A DNA stretch of 64,000 nucleotides from Agelaius tricolor (Eukaryota; Chordata; Aves; Passeriformes; Icteridae). This document shows, piece after piece, positions 12,601-25,700 of this stretch. The translations under genes were made by a program, and so were the position numbers. The notes beneath the pieces are model-generated. The model searched no databases and was not told the origin of the DNA. It worked only from the letters and a program-made list of their open reading frames with translations. Position 1 is the stretch's first letter. Every line of letters starts with the position of its first letter. The stretch spans positions 21,715,001 to 21,779,000 of the forward strand of contig JALJCS010000010.1 in NCBI GenBank assembly GCA_023055355.1, read 5' to 3'.

Positions 12601-14406
12601 AAATACACAGGAGACATGTAGCTCTGGGTAGAGAGTTCAAGCTGTTCAAGCTTCCCAAAATTATTCTGCAACAGGAATATTTAATCTAGATAGAGGTTGA
12701 ATGAATTTAGGGTGAAACTCAAAAGTTTCCAACTGACCAAATAGGGAGCTATTGGAGGAACATTCCAGAAGGAACTGGGTCATTAAACTGAACTGATATT
12801 ACAATGAAGCACAGCACGTTTGAGAGCAAATTTATGACATGCAATTACAGGAGGCTGGAGCTGGTGGCTGAAGTGATCTCTTCAATCTTACATCTTTCTT
12901 CTGAAAGCAGGCTCCAATTTCTGAGCACAAAAGCATTCACTCAGTTAGCAAGGGCAGATGTGGGGCTGGTGACCACCACCCAGCCTCTCCCCACAGCCCA
13001 GAGCTGCTTGCCATGGTCTGCTCTCCCTAAGGAGATGCTGTGCAAGGCGACAAAATCTCAGCACCAAAACCTCCTTCCTCTGAAGTCAAACCCAACAGGG
13101 CTCTCTTTCTGGAAGAGCCTTCTGTGAATATATTTAAGCTTTTATTTCTCTGCAAGGATGAAGATTTTTTTTTTTTTCCTAATACCCACAGAAAGAGTAG
13201 AAGCATCATGGTTCATGACACATGGAGGCTGGAGCAGAGTCAGTGTGAGGGGAAAACCCTTCCCAGCCCAGAGCAGCATCATCCCAGCTAAGGTGGACCC
13301 TTGCCACATTTTTGTTCACTTTATCCCACTGCTTCTCTTAGAACTTTGCCAAATAATCACTGTCCCTCCTTGACCTTGCAGCTTTCATCAGGCCACACAC
13401 ACAGCAGGTCCACCTGTGCTTCTCCAGCCTTTTTTTGCTGTTTCTAGCGTGGGTATTCCCCTGTGCAAAATCTCCTCTGGGTGTTGCAAATCTAAATGAG
13501 AACAAGCAATTCTGAAACCAGCCATGATCACTGAAAGCAGCCAGCTCCAAACTCACACACATGCGGGAGCAGATAAACCTCAAATTAGTAGACAGCTTAT
13601 CACTCATTTATCATCACTCAAAGCTTCCAGTTTGCTAATACACCTGGGTGATCTTTTTGCAATTACTGTAGTATTGCAGAGGAGCATCCTTCAAAATAAT
13701 TCCAGGTAGAGAGAGCTTGTCTGGCACACAGCTCTGAGTATCTCCCAAGTGAAATAAGTACTGTTTCCACCTAAATAGGATCTAATGAGCCATTCAGTAG
13801 AGTAGGGGGGGAGGGAAGTCTTTGCCCTGAGGAAAAGCATCCCAAAGAACTCAACAGCATCTCCAGTCTGCTGCTGGCAGTGCTTGTCTCTCAGAAAATA
13901 CAAGCTACAATAGTTTTCCTAAAGTATAAGTGAAAACACAGAATTGCAAGAAGGAAATGAGCATTTTTAGGATATTGGTTTCATAATTGTTCCCAAGAGT
14001 CTCAGTCTTCAGTTGCACAGTACCTTATCCTGTCACAGTTGCAAAAATGATTGGTAAAGACATATTATGGTGGATGGATTATTGCTCCCTGCATTTGTAG
14101 GGAGCCCGAGACAGCAGGTCAGAGGTGAGTGATGCCTGATCACAGGTTCACAGCAATGCAAGGAGCAGTAACAGCACTCCCAACAACCACTTTGCAACTC
14201 ACAGACCCACAGAATTACAGCAAAATTACAGAAATAAGTAAATGCCTGCCTGAAAGGCTGCTGGGTTGCAATGGCATGTTTCTGTGAGCCTGGGGATAGG
14301 GCAGGGAGGTGAAGGTGCAGTCCCATAGTCCACAGCAAGGTCTGCAGAGAGCTTTCATCAGCTGACCTGATAAAAAGTGAAAAATTGGCCTGACCCACAG
14401 GGGAAA

Positions 14407-14438
<32 letters not shown>

Positions 14439-15600
14439 CAAAACTATGTAAGCAGACCCATTATTCCAGTCCTTGAACATGAAAGAAACAGTGCTTTGTG
14501 GACAGAAAACTTATTTTTATCCCCAAGACCATATCAAACTCTTGAGGTTCAAGAAAGGAAAAACAAAAAATTAGAACTGGATCAGATCTCTGGTGAAAAA
14601 CATTCCTTCCCTGTTGGCTGAGGGTCTGTATTCAGGTTCACTGTAGAGGAAACAAGTCTGGAGCATAGAACACATCAAGGGTGAGGTATGTGAGACATAA
14701 CCTACAATGTTTGCATCTTCAGCAGTCTCATTTTCTAGTCCTGCATGGTGCAGAGCCTAAAGTCTTCTCCAGGGATTGGAGGACTGGGAGGGGCTTCTGC
14801 ACCAAAGATGATTAAAGATGAAGTGTGTTTAGCATCACGTTAAAAAGCTCATGTCAGCTCTCTACTCACATTCAGCCATTAATCTGCTCTTGAGAAATTC
14901 TGTACCTGGGAAACATCCAGAGTAAATAAAGGTGCATGCAGGAGGAATCCCAGTCAGCTCAGTTCAGAGCTCACACTTCCATTTCTACCTGGCTGCACTG
15001 AGGACAGATCAGTCCCCTAGGGGCTGCCTGGACTGGGGCAAGGGCAAATTCCTTGATGAGAGGTAGGTTTAAGTATTTTCTGGTCACCACAGGCTGACAG
15101 AAGGGTGTTTTTCTTTTTGTTGTTTTCTTCTTTTTTTTCTTCTACATGAAAACAGCTGTGTTTTAGTAATAAATCTAGATTGCATTTCATTATGAAACAC
15201 TTCCAGTCCATGCCTAGGAATGAGTTCACAGAGCACATGCAGGCACTGCATGAACATAGGGACAAGGAGAGGAGACAGGAAAGGGGAGGCTGAGAAAAAT
15301 CAGTGGTACCTGCTCCCCATGAGGCAGCAAGACCAGTGAGCTAAGTCCTCCTAGAAAGGAGGTGCAGCCTAACATTGTCACTGTCCCAGAGAAATGAATC
15401 CTGCATGGCTCAGAGTAAAGCCAAACAAACTCACTAAAGCCAAGCAAAAGCCATAACATTGCTGGCTGAAAGGGAGCTCAGCCTCCTTCCATCCTGCTTC
15501 TAGGGACAGCCTCCATTCTGTAGCTCTCTATCTTCTCTGGCCCCACTAAAGATTTTAGGCTGGTTTTCAGCAGAGCTTGTTATGGACACAGCCACCCAAA
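6611..15600. other. MARCHF4: Intron 1 sequence, nothing recognised except short simple repeats
   Basis: Nine kilobases of apparently unique noncoding DNA. It contains a 13-base T run at 13165-13177, a (AAAAC)7 array listed separately, and an ATGCAAAT octamer near 9554. No open frame exceeds 132 codons and none shows a recognisable domain. I see no RNA gene. Confidence 0.45.
14410..14444. repeat. (AAAAC)7 microsatellite
   Basis: Seven perfect AAAAC units occur in a row. This is an ordinary pentanucleotide simple repeat in intronic DNA. Confidence 0.95.
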
Positions 15601-15601
15601 T

Positions 15602-15634
<33 letters not shown>
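15602..15634. repeat. (AGC)11 microsatellite
   Basis: Eleven perfect AGC units, equivalent to CAG/CTG. The surrounding sequence has no supported open frame, so this is a noncoding trinucleotide array. CAG/CTG tracts are prone to length polymorphism. Confidence 0.95.
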
Positions 15635-15636
<2 letters not shown>

Positions 15637-16870
15637 CAGAGAGCCAGCAAAATCTTCCCAAGCTTCCTGTGTGACCCATAGCAAACCCATACCCAGACAG
15701 CTCCCTGCTTTAATAGAGACTTAAGCTCCTCACAGCTGCTCTGAGAAGCTGTTCAGCTATGGACAGTCCCCTCCTGGGCACCCTGGGACTGCTCTTGGCC
15801 ACTAGCCCATGAGGACACCCCACTGCCTTATACAAACCCTAAAACAGCCTCACTTTCCACTCTTCAGAGGTGTGCCCAGGATACTCAGGTGTGTTTGATA
15901 ATGCCCTCAGGACTGTGGAAATGAGCCCAATGGGCTTTCTCCTGGGTCAGACCTGGTGAGGTGGAAGGCTGCAGCAGCTGCAGGTGGGCTGTGAAGATGC
16001 TGTGTGTCCTTGCAGGAGAGTTCTGAGCTGGGGAAGCCCTGGGGTCTCCTTGGACTGTATTTTTGGAAGTTAGGTGTCCGGAAATATTTTCTCCTTTAGA
16101 CAGGATGCTTTTAGGGTTATATTAATACTTAAAGAATGTAGTAGGGCTGTTTCTCTAGGGCACTTTAGGATCCTCCCTCTGCTGCCTGGTGGGAACTGGG
16201 AACCTTTTCTATGTGTGACAATCTCCATAACTGACTACCAATGTGTAAAAAGCCTGACTACACCCACACCAATGATGAATTATGGCATTTCCCTTGTAGG
16301 CCCTCACTCCCTGTGTCTGTCCCAAGGTATTGTCCCATCATCTTTCACAGCTGTAATGTATGATATTCCTCCTGAGACAACATTGCAGGTGGACATGACA
16401 GGATAAGCAGCTGTCTGTTGCCATCTCCTCCTGACAGTCTGGAATGAAAAAGAAGAAATTCATGCCTGTAGAGAGGTGATGTAAAGTGCAGACGGGGAGG
16501 AAAGGGAAGGTGATGGCAGAGTGAGGCAGGTTTGAGTGACTGCCTGTGCATATCTGAGTTTGCTTTGTAGTTAATGCAGGGAATCCACTGGGTTTGCTTC
16601 TGGAAAACAGTGTGCACAAGGATCTGTGCAAAGCTGGGGACAGTGCAAAGCCTGGGCCAGCCCTGCTCTGAAGGGTTTGTGCCCTAGGACGATGAGCGGA
16701 TAATCAACCCTGAGATCCCTCTGCCCAACATCCTCAGGCCCGAAGCAGAGAAGCAAAGCATCACCCAGGCTGAGGCAGGGCTGATCTGCCGGCAGTGTTG
16801 AGGTAGTGTGGCTTTAACACGTTCACCTAGCAGTGCTTTGTCCCTGCCCCGTAGGGAAAAGCAAATAACC
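15635..16870. other. MARCHF4: Intron 1 sequence, nothing recognised
   Basis: No repeat family, RNA gene or exon was recognised between the AGC array and the CpG-rich patch. Confidence 0.4.
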
Positions 16871-17240
16871 CATCTCACCAGGCTCCCTCCCGCCCGGCTC
16901 TCCGTGCCCTGCCGGCCGCGATGGGCAGCCGGCAGCTCGGCCGGGCTCTGCACCGCCGCTCCAGCCCCTGTTCCCTGCTCCAGCCCCTGTTCGCTGCTCC
17001 GGGCCCTGTTCCCTTCTCCAGCCCCTGTTCGCTGCTCCGGGCCCTGTTCCCTTCTCCAGCCCCTGTTCGCCGCTCCAGCCCCTGTTCCCTGCTCCAGCCC
17101 CTGTTCCCTGCTCCAGCCCCTGTTCCTTGCTCCAGCCCCTGTTCGCTGCTCCAGCCCCTGCTCCCTGCTCGCAGCGCAGCTCCCGCGGCTCGGATTCCTC
17201 AGCGCTTTCGCACCTCGCTCCCTTCCATCCCATTACACCC
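16871..17240. promoter_or_regulatory. CpG-rich patch (small CpG-island-like segment)
   Basis: About 28 CpG dinucleotides fall within roughly 350 bp, in a window that is otherwise strongly CpG-depleted. They include clusters such as ccgcccggctctccg and gccggccgcg. Half of the segment is the 19-bp tandem repeat described separately, which itself carries CpGs. An ATG at 16921 sits in a fair Kozak context (G at -3, G at +4). The patch could be an intragenic CpG island or alternative promoter, or merely a GC-rich minisatellite. It does not encode MARCHF4 exon 1: no RING Cys-x2-Cys segment is present in any frame. Confidence 0.5.
16959..17167. repeat. 19-bp tandem repeat, 11 units
   Basis: Eleven consecutive 19-bp units of consensus ctccagcccctgttccctg. 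Substitutions recur in an ordered way: ttcgctg versus ttccctg endings, and ctccggg versus ctccagc starts. Two adjacent 38-bp pairs repeat the same variant combination, suggesting a past duplication of a two-unit block. Because 19 is not a multiple of 3, all three forward frames read the same Ser-Pro-Cys-Ser-Leu-Leu-Gln-Pro-Leu-Phe-type peptide in rotation. That explains the overlapping open frames here (16808-17323 and 16921-17319 on +, 16823-17233 on -). Confidence 0.95.
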
Positions 17241-20200
17241 AGGTGACCGTTTCCCCTCCGCCTCCCCTCTTCTGTGCTCCAACCCCAGCTTTGTCATGTC
17301 CAAGTTACCTGCAGGCTGAGTGAATAAAACCATTCCTGTGGAGGCAAGCATGCCCATATTTTTGGCTCACCTTGGGGAAAATCTCATTCAGCTTATGTCC
17401 CTGTTTCCTTGAAACCTCTTCAGGTAAGGAGGGAGGCAAGCTCCCCTCTGTAACCATTGACAAGTCTAATAGCTGCTGGCTAGGATTATTACTTTTTTCC
17501 TATTAAGCAATGAATTTAACCAGAAAACGAACCGGTCAGGAGGGACTTGGACACCCTGCTTTCAGTTTGTAATACAGCCAGCCCTAAAACACGTGGCAGT
17601 GCAGCAGAGCACGTTTCAAGACCTGCCCCCTGTGTGCTTGTGTTCCTCAGCACTGTTACCAGGCAGACTTTCATCTCTGTTATCTCCAAAGAAATAAAGA
17701 GAAGGAATTAAATTAAAAATTCAAAACCCGTTGCTCTCCTCCCAGCAGCAGGAGGGCAAAATAGCTGGAGGAGATGCTGAGCAGTGAAGGCCAGGATGCA
17801 GGTCCCACCCAGAAATCTTGTTCAGCTTCCATGGCAGCTACCACAGCCCAGGAATGTGACCAAGCACGAGGAAGGGGTCTGGAGGACACGGGGTGTTCTC
17901 ACCCTCCAGACCCTGGGGCTGTCAGAACTCTTCCCGCTTCCTGGGATGATTGCCATAGCCTTGCCGGGAGGCACCACTGCTTTCATTTCATACTCACTGC
18001 CCCTCAAAAGGAAAACCTTGAAATGTATTTACTACCTGTGGAAATGTGTGGATACCAGAGATGAAGGCAGACATGGCTTGGGCAAGAGCTTTGGATGCAG
18101 GTGTTGTATCTCTGCCAGGGCCCCTTGACCCTGCTCTGCCATCCCTGCAGTGAGGGACCACTGAGCACTGGCCCTTCACAGATTTGCATGGTAGCTGGAG
18201 GTACTCGTTTTGGATACAAAAAATCATCTGCAACTGCCCATTCATTTCACCCAGGACGCAGAAGGTAGGCTGAGAATTTGTATGTAAACATATTGAAGAG
18301 GAGAAGCCCCTCGACCAGGAGGCTGTGACGTACTTAGGTAATTTCTTTTTCCTTAAAGTTTCAGTTTGCTATCAGAGAACAATGGCAGGGCCCCTGAAAA
18401 ACAGCTTCCACATAGGCACCTCTGCAGGTGAACAGGGCTGCTGCAGGGATGGGACCTGCCTCCAGAGCAGAACTGGCTGCCCCAGTGCTTTAGGCTGGAC
18501 ATGCTCCGACTGCCAGAACAACAAAGACACACCAGTGAAGATCAATGTCCATGAAGACAGGTGGCCACCCATGCTTCACTTTCTCTTCAACAGCCTTGTT
18601 TTTTCAATATCTTTACACACTGTGGACACATGTAGATAAATGAAGAGCAAGGATCACAACATGGAGCCTTCCCCAAACCCAGCAGCAGGACATCAGCAGA
18701 GCTGTGGGAGGGAGAGATTTTGCCAGGGCCCACTCTGCCCATGCCTTCCTCACACAGCTCCCATCACACTGCAGCCCATGAGGAGCTTCTGTGGCTGCTG
18801 CAGGTGTTTCCCATTCCTGGAGCATTGCCCTGGAGAGTGATAGCTGGATAATGAGTTTCTTTAGTCTTGCTTGAATGCTCTTGGCTCTGCAGACACAACT
18901 TCTCAGTGTTTGACATCAAAGAGCAGATGAGTAGCTGATTACACAATACCCTGCCCTGAGCAGTTAGTGGGACTTCCTCCAGGAAATACACATGTGGATA
19001 GTGATCATTTCTGTGCTTATCTCTCTACCAGCCCCAGTTCTGCAAAGGCAAGAAAAAAACCCACTAGGATCTTTCAAAAACCTCTTAAAATCACAACAAA
19101 GCCCAGGAGTGTTGTACTAAAAGAACTCAGCTCTTGGGACTTGCAGCCCTGTCCCCTTTGTACTCATGGCATCCAGGGCAAAGCAATGAGAGCAGCTTCC
19201 CTCTTTCCTCTTCTCTCTCCAGTGCCCTTCTTCCATCCCAGCTGCTTGCATGAACAGAAGTGAAGGGGTGATGAGTCTTGCCAGAGTACAGCAGGGAAGT
19301 GGGCTGGGCATTTTCATGTTGTTCCTAGCTTGGTGCACCAGAAAGTGGAGTAGAGCAGCTGGGTGGATGTAAAGGACAACCCCATCCTAAAAGCTGAGTA
19401 CAGGTTAGATGGACAATAAAATCTCCAGCACTGGAACTCAGGAACAGGTATTTGAGCCTTCCTGTGTGAAAACACAACTTGCTGAAAGAACTGCAAGTTG
19501 TTACAGAGGAGATGTGTTGTTTCAGAGAAAGGCAGCCTAACCTGTAGCTAAAGAAGGCCACAGCCCAGTCTGACTGGACATAGTTCACTGAGCTAGACTA
19601 ATCCAGCTGTGGTAGGAGGAATCTTGCTTGGCACAAACAGGTTCTGTATCTCAAACAGCAAATCCCATGGGGAAAGGGCAGGAGAACCAATTTGACAAAG
19701 CACAATAAAGACCAATAACAGAGAGACAGTAATTCATATTTCAATAGGGCATCTTTCATGCTGAGGGATACAAATGATTTGGCCACTGTCTGAAGTTCAG
19801 CCACCTCTGGAGTGGAGCATAGGTGTGCATGGCATCTGACATTGCCTCAGTGTTGATGTTTTTGTTAGTATGTAAATTGCCAATCAGTACATCTTCAAAA
19901 GGCTATCACAGAGTCAGATGATAAATCAGCCCTATGTAATGCTTAATATCTGTGCACTGATAGTGCTGAAACCTCAAAGCCCTGGCACTGTTTATATATG
20001 CACATCTGTGTGTGTGTATTTCACTTTTACACACACCAGTAAACCTGGTCTTCAACTTGTTCTAAAGACTGATTAAAAAAAAAAGAAAATGGCCTCTATA
20101 GCCCACTTGACTAATGTTACATCTGTTCTTATATTTATTTCTACTTTCTCTCCTCTCTGTTTCATATTCTGCCTGTGAAAGGAAAGCTGGATTCCCCAGC

Positions 20201-22689
20201 TGAAGTAGGAAAACACAAGAAGGCTTTCCAGGATATGTATGCAGGCAAAGACTGAAACACATGGATTTATGCAGCTTGGTATACCAGAGGCCTTTTGCCA
20301 GGGCAGCACTGAAAAAATCATAATTAGTGTTGTGCAGCTTCCCCTGGGGACAGTGCCCCCAGTGCCACTGGTACCTCTGGCTCTATCCTATTGGGCCGCT
20401 CTTGACTGGAAAGTTGTCACACTAGGCAAAAGGATTTGGGGATTAAGCTGCCTTTTCCCATGGTGTATTTTTGCTGCACTTAGCTAAGTGGGCCTGTGGG
20501 TTTATGAGCTCTGGAGCAGGCTCCTGCGGTGGCAGGGAGGAAGGTTCTGACAGTCAGCAAGGGCATGCTCCCCTGCCTCCTAATCCCAGCCTTTTCCCAG
20601 GGGACTTCACCTACTTTCCCAGGATGCCTTGAAAATAGAAAGCAAATGAAAGGGCAGTGTGACCACTCTTGCCATGGCCAAATGGTGTGAGGCCCCCTGC
20701 TTTTATCCTCTCCCTTACCCCATTCCTTACTCAGGCTGCTCTGTGCTGTCACTCTTCCATCCAGCTCGCTGCCCCTGAGCTGCCAGCCCTGCAGACACCC
20801 CCCACCACAGCCCCTTGAGTACTTCCCTGGATCCCACTGGAGAGGTGCTGCTGGCAGTGCTGCCTGGTGGGATCCTGAGTGGTATCCATCATCATGGCAC
20901 AATTGCATCCTGCAGGCAGCTGCTCTGCTGCTGCTGCTGGCAGACACCCGCAGAAGAAACCCTTTATATTTATGGCTGGTTTTCAGCTCACTGCCAGTAA
21001 AGGCAGTTTAGCTTCACTCTGGAGCTGCATCATTTAGAAAGGAGGTGCTTCTGCCTCCAGTGCACGTTTGTGACAGCGAGCATTTTGACTTTCTGCCAAA
21101 CACTCAAGTGACCTTATGGCAGGACTGGAAGGCAAGGCTCTGGAGCTCCACCGCCCTGCTGACCCTGTGGGCCTCTATTCTCCCCTTGGCTGCCTCCTTC
21201 ATGTATTTTTGTTCAGCATCTCTGCTTGCAGGGTTGACTGAGACATTAAAAAGAAATGCCTTCATCACTAAGATGATAAGGAACTTGATCTCACATAAAT
21301 TGGGATGTTCTGAGAACCATTTTAATTTCTGCTAATCAGCAGATGAAAAATAAATTACTTCAGATGTCATGTCCTATTGCACGAGTCTTGAAACGTTTGG
21401 AAAAGCCATAACAGAGTTACCCAGTAATTGAAGGGCTCTACATGAGTGAACTTTGTAATTGCATATTCTTCTCCTTGAGCCTGGGAGGCTGAAAGGAAAA
21501 GCAGATCAGGCCACGTCTTAATGAACCTGCTCAGTCCCGCAGTGCTAGTGAAGCCAAAAGTAAACAAACCACGCTCATTATTTTATATCACAGCTCCCCT
21601 GCTGCTGCAGCAGCCACGTGTGTGTGGTCTCCCACCTCACTTTTGCTTTCAGCCCCCTACCAGGCTGTCCTCAGCCTTCACCCCAGGTGCCCCCAAGGCC
21701 AGCAGCCCACATTTGAGCTCTACCTCACACCACAGGAGACACAAACAGCTTTGGAGACAGACATAGCTTTGAAGGGTTTCCATCTCTGAGCTGCCAGTCT
21801 TGACCATCCCAAATGGAGCAGGGAAAGCTCCTGCATACCCATTCCCATCCTGACCTGTTGGGACAGTCCCTCCTGTCATGTCCCCATCTCCACTCCCAGC
21901 CGGGAAACACTGCTTTCAAGTAGTGGAGATTTGCTCTGTGCTTCTGTTTGTACCTTTTTATTGGCTTCCACTTATTGAATGTGCACATGGCCCCCTCGGT
22001 TCCTCACTGCACTGCCCTCAGTCCTGTCTGGGGGTCACTTGAGGGTATTATGGCAAATGACAACCCTCAAATCCTGGCTGCCATCATCTGCTCCCTCCAC
22101 TGATGAGCTGCTGGTACCAGGGTGAAGCAGCTCCTAAGCAGTTGCTGCACTTTTGGAGGGAGCATCTCACTGCTATATGACTGCCAATAGCACCTGGCCA
22201 TTTTCTCATTCCTGAAGAACCCAGGAATATTAGGCAAATATTACAGAGTAAAGATTTTCTTAGGTCTAATGTTGAAGGGTTTTTCAGCTTTCTCTGAGGA
22301 AAAAAAAAACAAAACCAAAAAGCCTATTGGTCTGTTTGTTTCACTGTCTTTAAAAGTGGGGTTTGTGTCTGGAGAGTCAAGCAGCATCCATTTCAGTAGA
22401 TTGTCCTCAGCAGCTGATGGCATAATGTTTCCTGAAATGGCCATTAGCTGAATATCTTTATGAACAGCTTCCTAGGGAAGTAGCTGCAAAGTTCAATTTG
22501 CTGAATTATGAGCACATCTCGGATAAGAATTGCATTGTACAGTACTTGCATTCTGAAACCATTAACTTTATGCTTTGAACTTAGAGATAGTAAGGAATAA
22601 TTGCTATCTTTTTTATCTATGGAAAAAATAAGTATATTTAGAAAGATTTTATTTGGATAAGGCTTTCTCTAGTGAAAAAGCCATTTGTA

Positions 22690-22710
22690 CCCCCCCCCCA
22701 AAAAAAAAAA
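22690..22710. repeat. Homopolymer junction C10-A11
   Basis: Ten C residues are followed directly by eleven A residues. Indel errors are likely here in any sequencing assembly. Confidence 0.9.
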
Positions 22711-25700
22711 GAAAACTTACATAGATGATTGTAGATTTATTACAAGAAGCCATAACTTAAGGGTACTTGATTTGTGCTGAAGAGTTGTTTGACTTCATGG
22801 TGTCGCATCAGATTTATCCCAGCATCACATCCTAGGGAGCAAAATTGAGTTCCCTCTTGTATCTCACACAGAATAAATCCAAGTATAGTCTGAAATACTT
22901 TAAATTTAATTAAGAAGAGCCAGAGTGAAACAACAGTGGATTTCTTTTTCAGAAGTAACTACCTCATGAAAGGGTTGGGGTCTGTGCTAAATCTCCAGAA
23001 ACTTAAAGCCCTCAGTACCTTGGGTGAAAGCCCAGGAGCTACAGGTCATGACATTTCTTCTCTGGGATGCTGAAATGGCTCCACTCTGTATTCAGGATGA
23101 GTCTGGAGCTGAACTCAGTGCAACACCCGAGTGCTCAGGGGTGTTCAGGTACCTTGATTTCACATGTGCAGCACTGTGACTTCCATGCACTAAAGGCTCT
23201 TCACTTAATCGGTGCTATTATCACACCTGATGAGGCACAGCAGGAGATATTTGAGACACTTGCCTTTTGATTCCTTGCAACCAAGCAACATTTAGTAATA
23301 ATTACTTAAATCAGCTAGTCAAAAACATGTTCAGTGACATTAGGATGAAGTGGGCTGTAGAACACATAAGTCAAGTAATTTTGCTTGTGAAAATCCTTCT
23401 GTAGAGAGAAAAGCAAATAAATATCATATTCTGTAACCTCTCTGCTCCTTGGGCTATTAATAATTAATTCCTGATTCCTTATTCTGTATTTCAGGTAAAG
23501 TTCAACTTTGTTCTAGTGGAATAATTTTTCAGGATCAGTTTCAGCTACTTTGTCATGGGTTTGCTGGTGGCAACAACAACATGGCAGGAGTGCTTGCTGG
23601 TCCCTGTGTTTGCTGATTTGCACTGAGGACTGCCTTGTTCTGATTTGCTCTCATTTGCTTATTTGCTCTGAGGAAAACTGATGGGCCAAGATTCCTGTTC
23701 AGAGGAATCTCCTCCGAGAAGGGCCTGTCTTGGCAAGACCTGCACACACAGATGGAGTTCAGCATCTTTCCTCTCAGTTAAGAGGACCCTTAGGGACTGT
23801 CCTTCCCTCTCATTTGCCCTGCAGTGGTGGACTCAAGTGAGAACCAATCCCCAGCATCCCTTTTCATGCTGTCTCCCTTCCCTGGCCAAGTGGGACTTAA
23901 ATTGAATGGCTCTCTGCCCTTCACCTTTCACTGGCCTGAAACCAGGTGTTAAAGTACTCCATAGCTCATTGCACATAAAATGCCCTGTGATTCTCTGTTT
24001 CTCACAAAAATGCATTTTTTCTGCTGCTTTGAAGGAAATTGGTGTTAAGCCATGAGACACCCAGACCTTCCCAAACCAACTCCCTTTGGTCTTTACCGGT
24101 GGTGGCAAAGAAGCACCCAGAGATGTAGTAGCAGGCTGTGGGGAAACACATGACCAAGTTGCTGTCAGATAAATACTGAAACAGCCCTAGCCTAGATTAA
24201 GTCCTTTTTTTCCTTTTTTATAGTGAAAAGGGGTTGGGTCATGTCCAAATATTTTATTTTATATTAAACTCTGCAACTTGCCCGTTTTCTCTTCTGTTAC
24301 CAAGGCAAATGTGCCCCAGCTCCCTGACAGATCACATTAGGCTCAGTGGAGCTGTGTTCAGTCACCTAGCTCTGGAAATCAGTGAAGGAGCGAGGGCAGA
24401 GCCACCACTCCAGACTGCTCCCAGGATGAGTCACCACAGCAAAGGCTCCTGGCTGAGTGAGCCACAGCCACCTCTCCAATGCGCTGGGCTTTCTGCACCC
24501 AGGACTTCTCAAGCCTCTTCCTTCTTCTTTCTTTTCTTAATGAGATTTTATTCCTTGTCTTCATTTCTCTCTCCCACCTCCTGCCCTGCAGAATTCTTTA
24601 AGGTTTTAGCAATTAAGGGAGGAAGAGAAGGCATCCTCTTTCCTGCTCCTTGGCAGAGCTGAGAGATGATCTGAGTGCAGAGGAAACCCATCCCTGCTCC
24701 TGCCTGGCTGAGTGTGTGGCACCATTGCTTACCCTGTGGGAAGGTGGAGTACAGAGGTTGCCCTCAGGCCTCTCTGATGTGGCACCCATCCCTGTTAATA
24801 GGCAGTGGGGATCCCCTGGGGGCACAGGGACAGTGCCATGAGAGGTCTTGCTTTGGAACATCCTGCTCAGAGGTGGCAAAGTAGGAGCAGAGCAATTTGG
24901 TAAAGAGGGCAGCCAGTGCAGCTCAGGGCCCTCTTGGGACCTTCCTGTTCTCTGCTGAACAGCCTTGAGAAGGGACCTCAGGTGCCTCTGTCAGATGCCT
25001 CTCCCCCACATCCCTGCACTGTTGTTGGGCATGGGTACAGAGATTTGACCCACTGTCTGCCTGCAGCACAGCTGAGACTCTTGAGTCATCTGCTTCAACC
25101 AAAAAAAACATGTTTTGACTTAAAACATGGGCAAGCTTTGTTCCTACCCTGATGAGCAGCCAGATGAGGTGATGGTCCCTCAGTTCTGCATTGACAGAAG
25201 AGTCCCCAGGGAGAATGGTAACGCTCAGAAAATGGAAAGTCTTCCTTCCCACTTCTCCATCCCACTCCCAAATTCTGAGCTGACACCTCTGTCATTGTCT
25301 GTCTCAGCAGTGGTGACAAGCACAAAACACTGCAGACGGGAAAGAGCAGAGAAAACTTAAAATTTCCCTGGTCCATGGTGAAGCCAGAGGCTGTGGGCAT
25401 CAGCTGCTCAGCTGGGAAGTCATGCCTCTTGTGACAGTGGTGGGATGAGTTTTCCAGCAGAAGGAAGATGCAAAGCAGGTCCCACCCTGCCCTTCTGTAG
25501 CTGTGGCTACAGTCTTTCATGTTTTCATCAGAGAGGTGCAGACAAAGCCTGAGCAGCGTGGCAGCCCCAGCACTCCTCACAGGTGCCACAGCAGCAGCCT
25601 CTGTGGGTGGAAAGGCAATTTGTGTTGTTTTTGGAGCATTGGGAGCTCTGCAGATGTGATGGCTTTTCAGACAAGACTCACTGGAACAAATGTGGGGGTT

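Noticed and set aside
16808..17323. 171-codon Pro/Cys/Leu-rich open frame and its overlapping partners on both strands
   Set aside because: The 19-bp repeat is free of stops in all forward frames, so long frames are automatic. The peptide is a rotated repeat with no domain.
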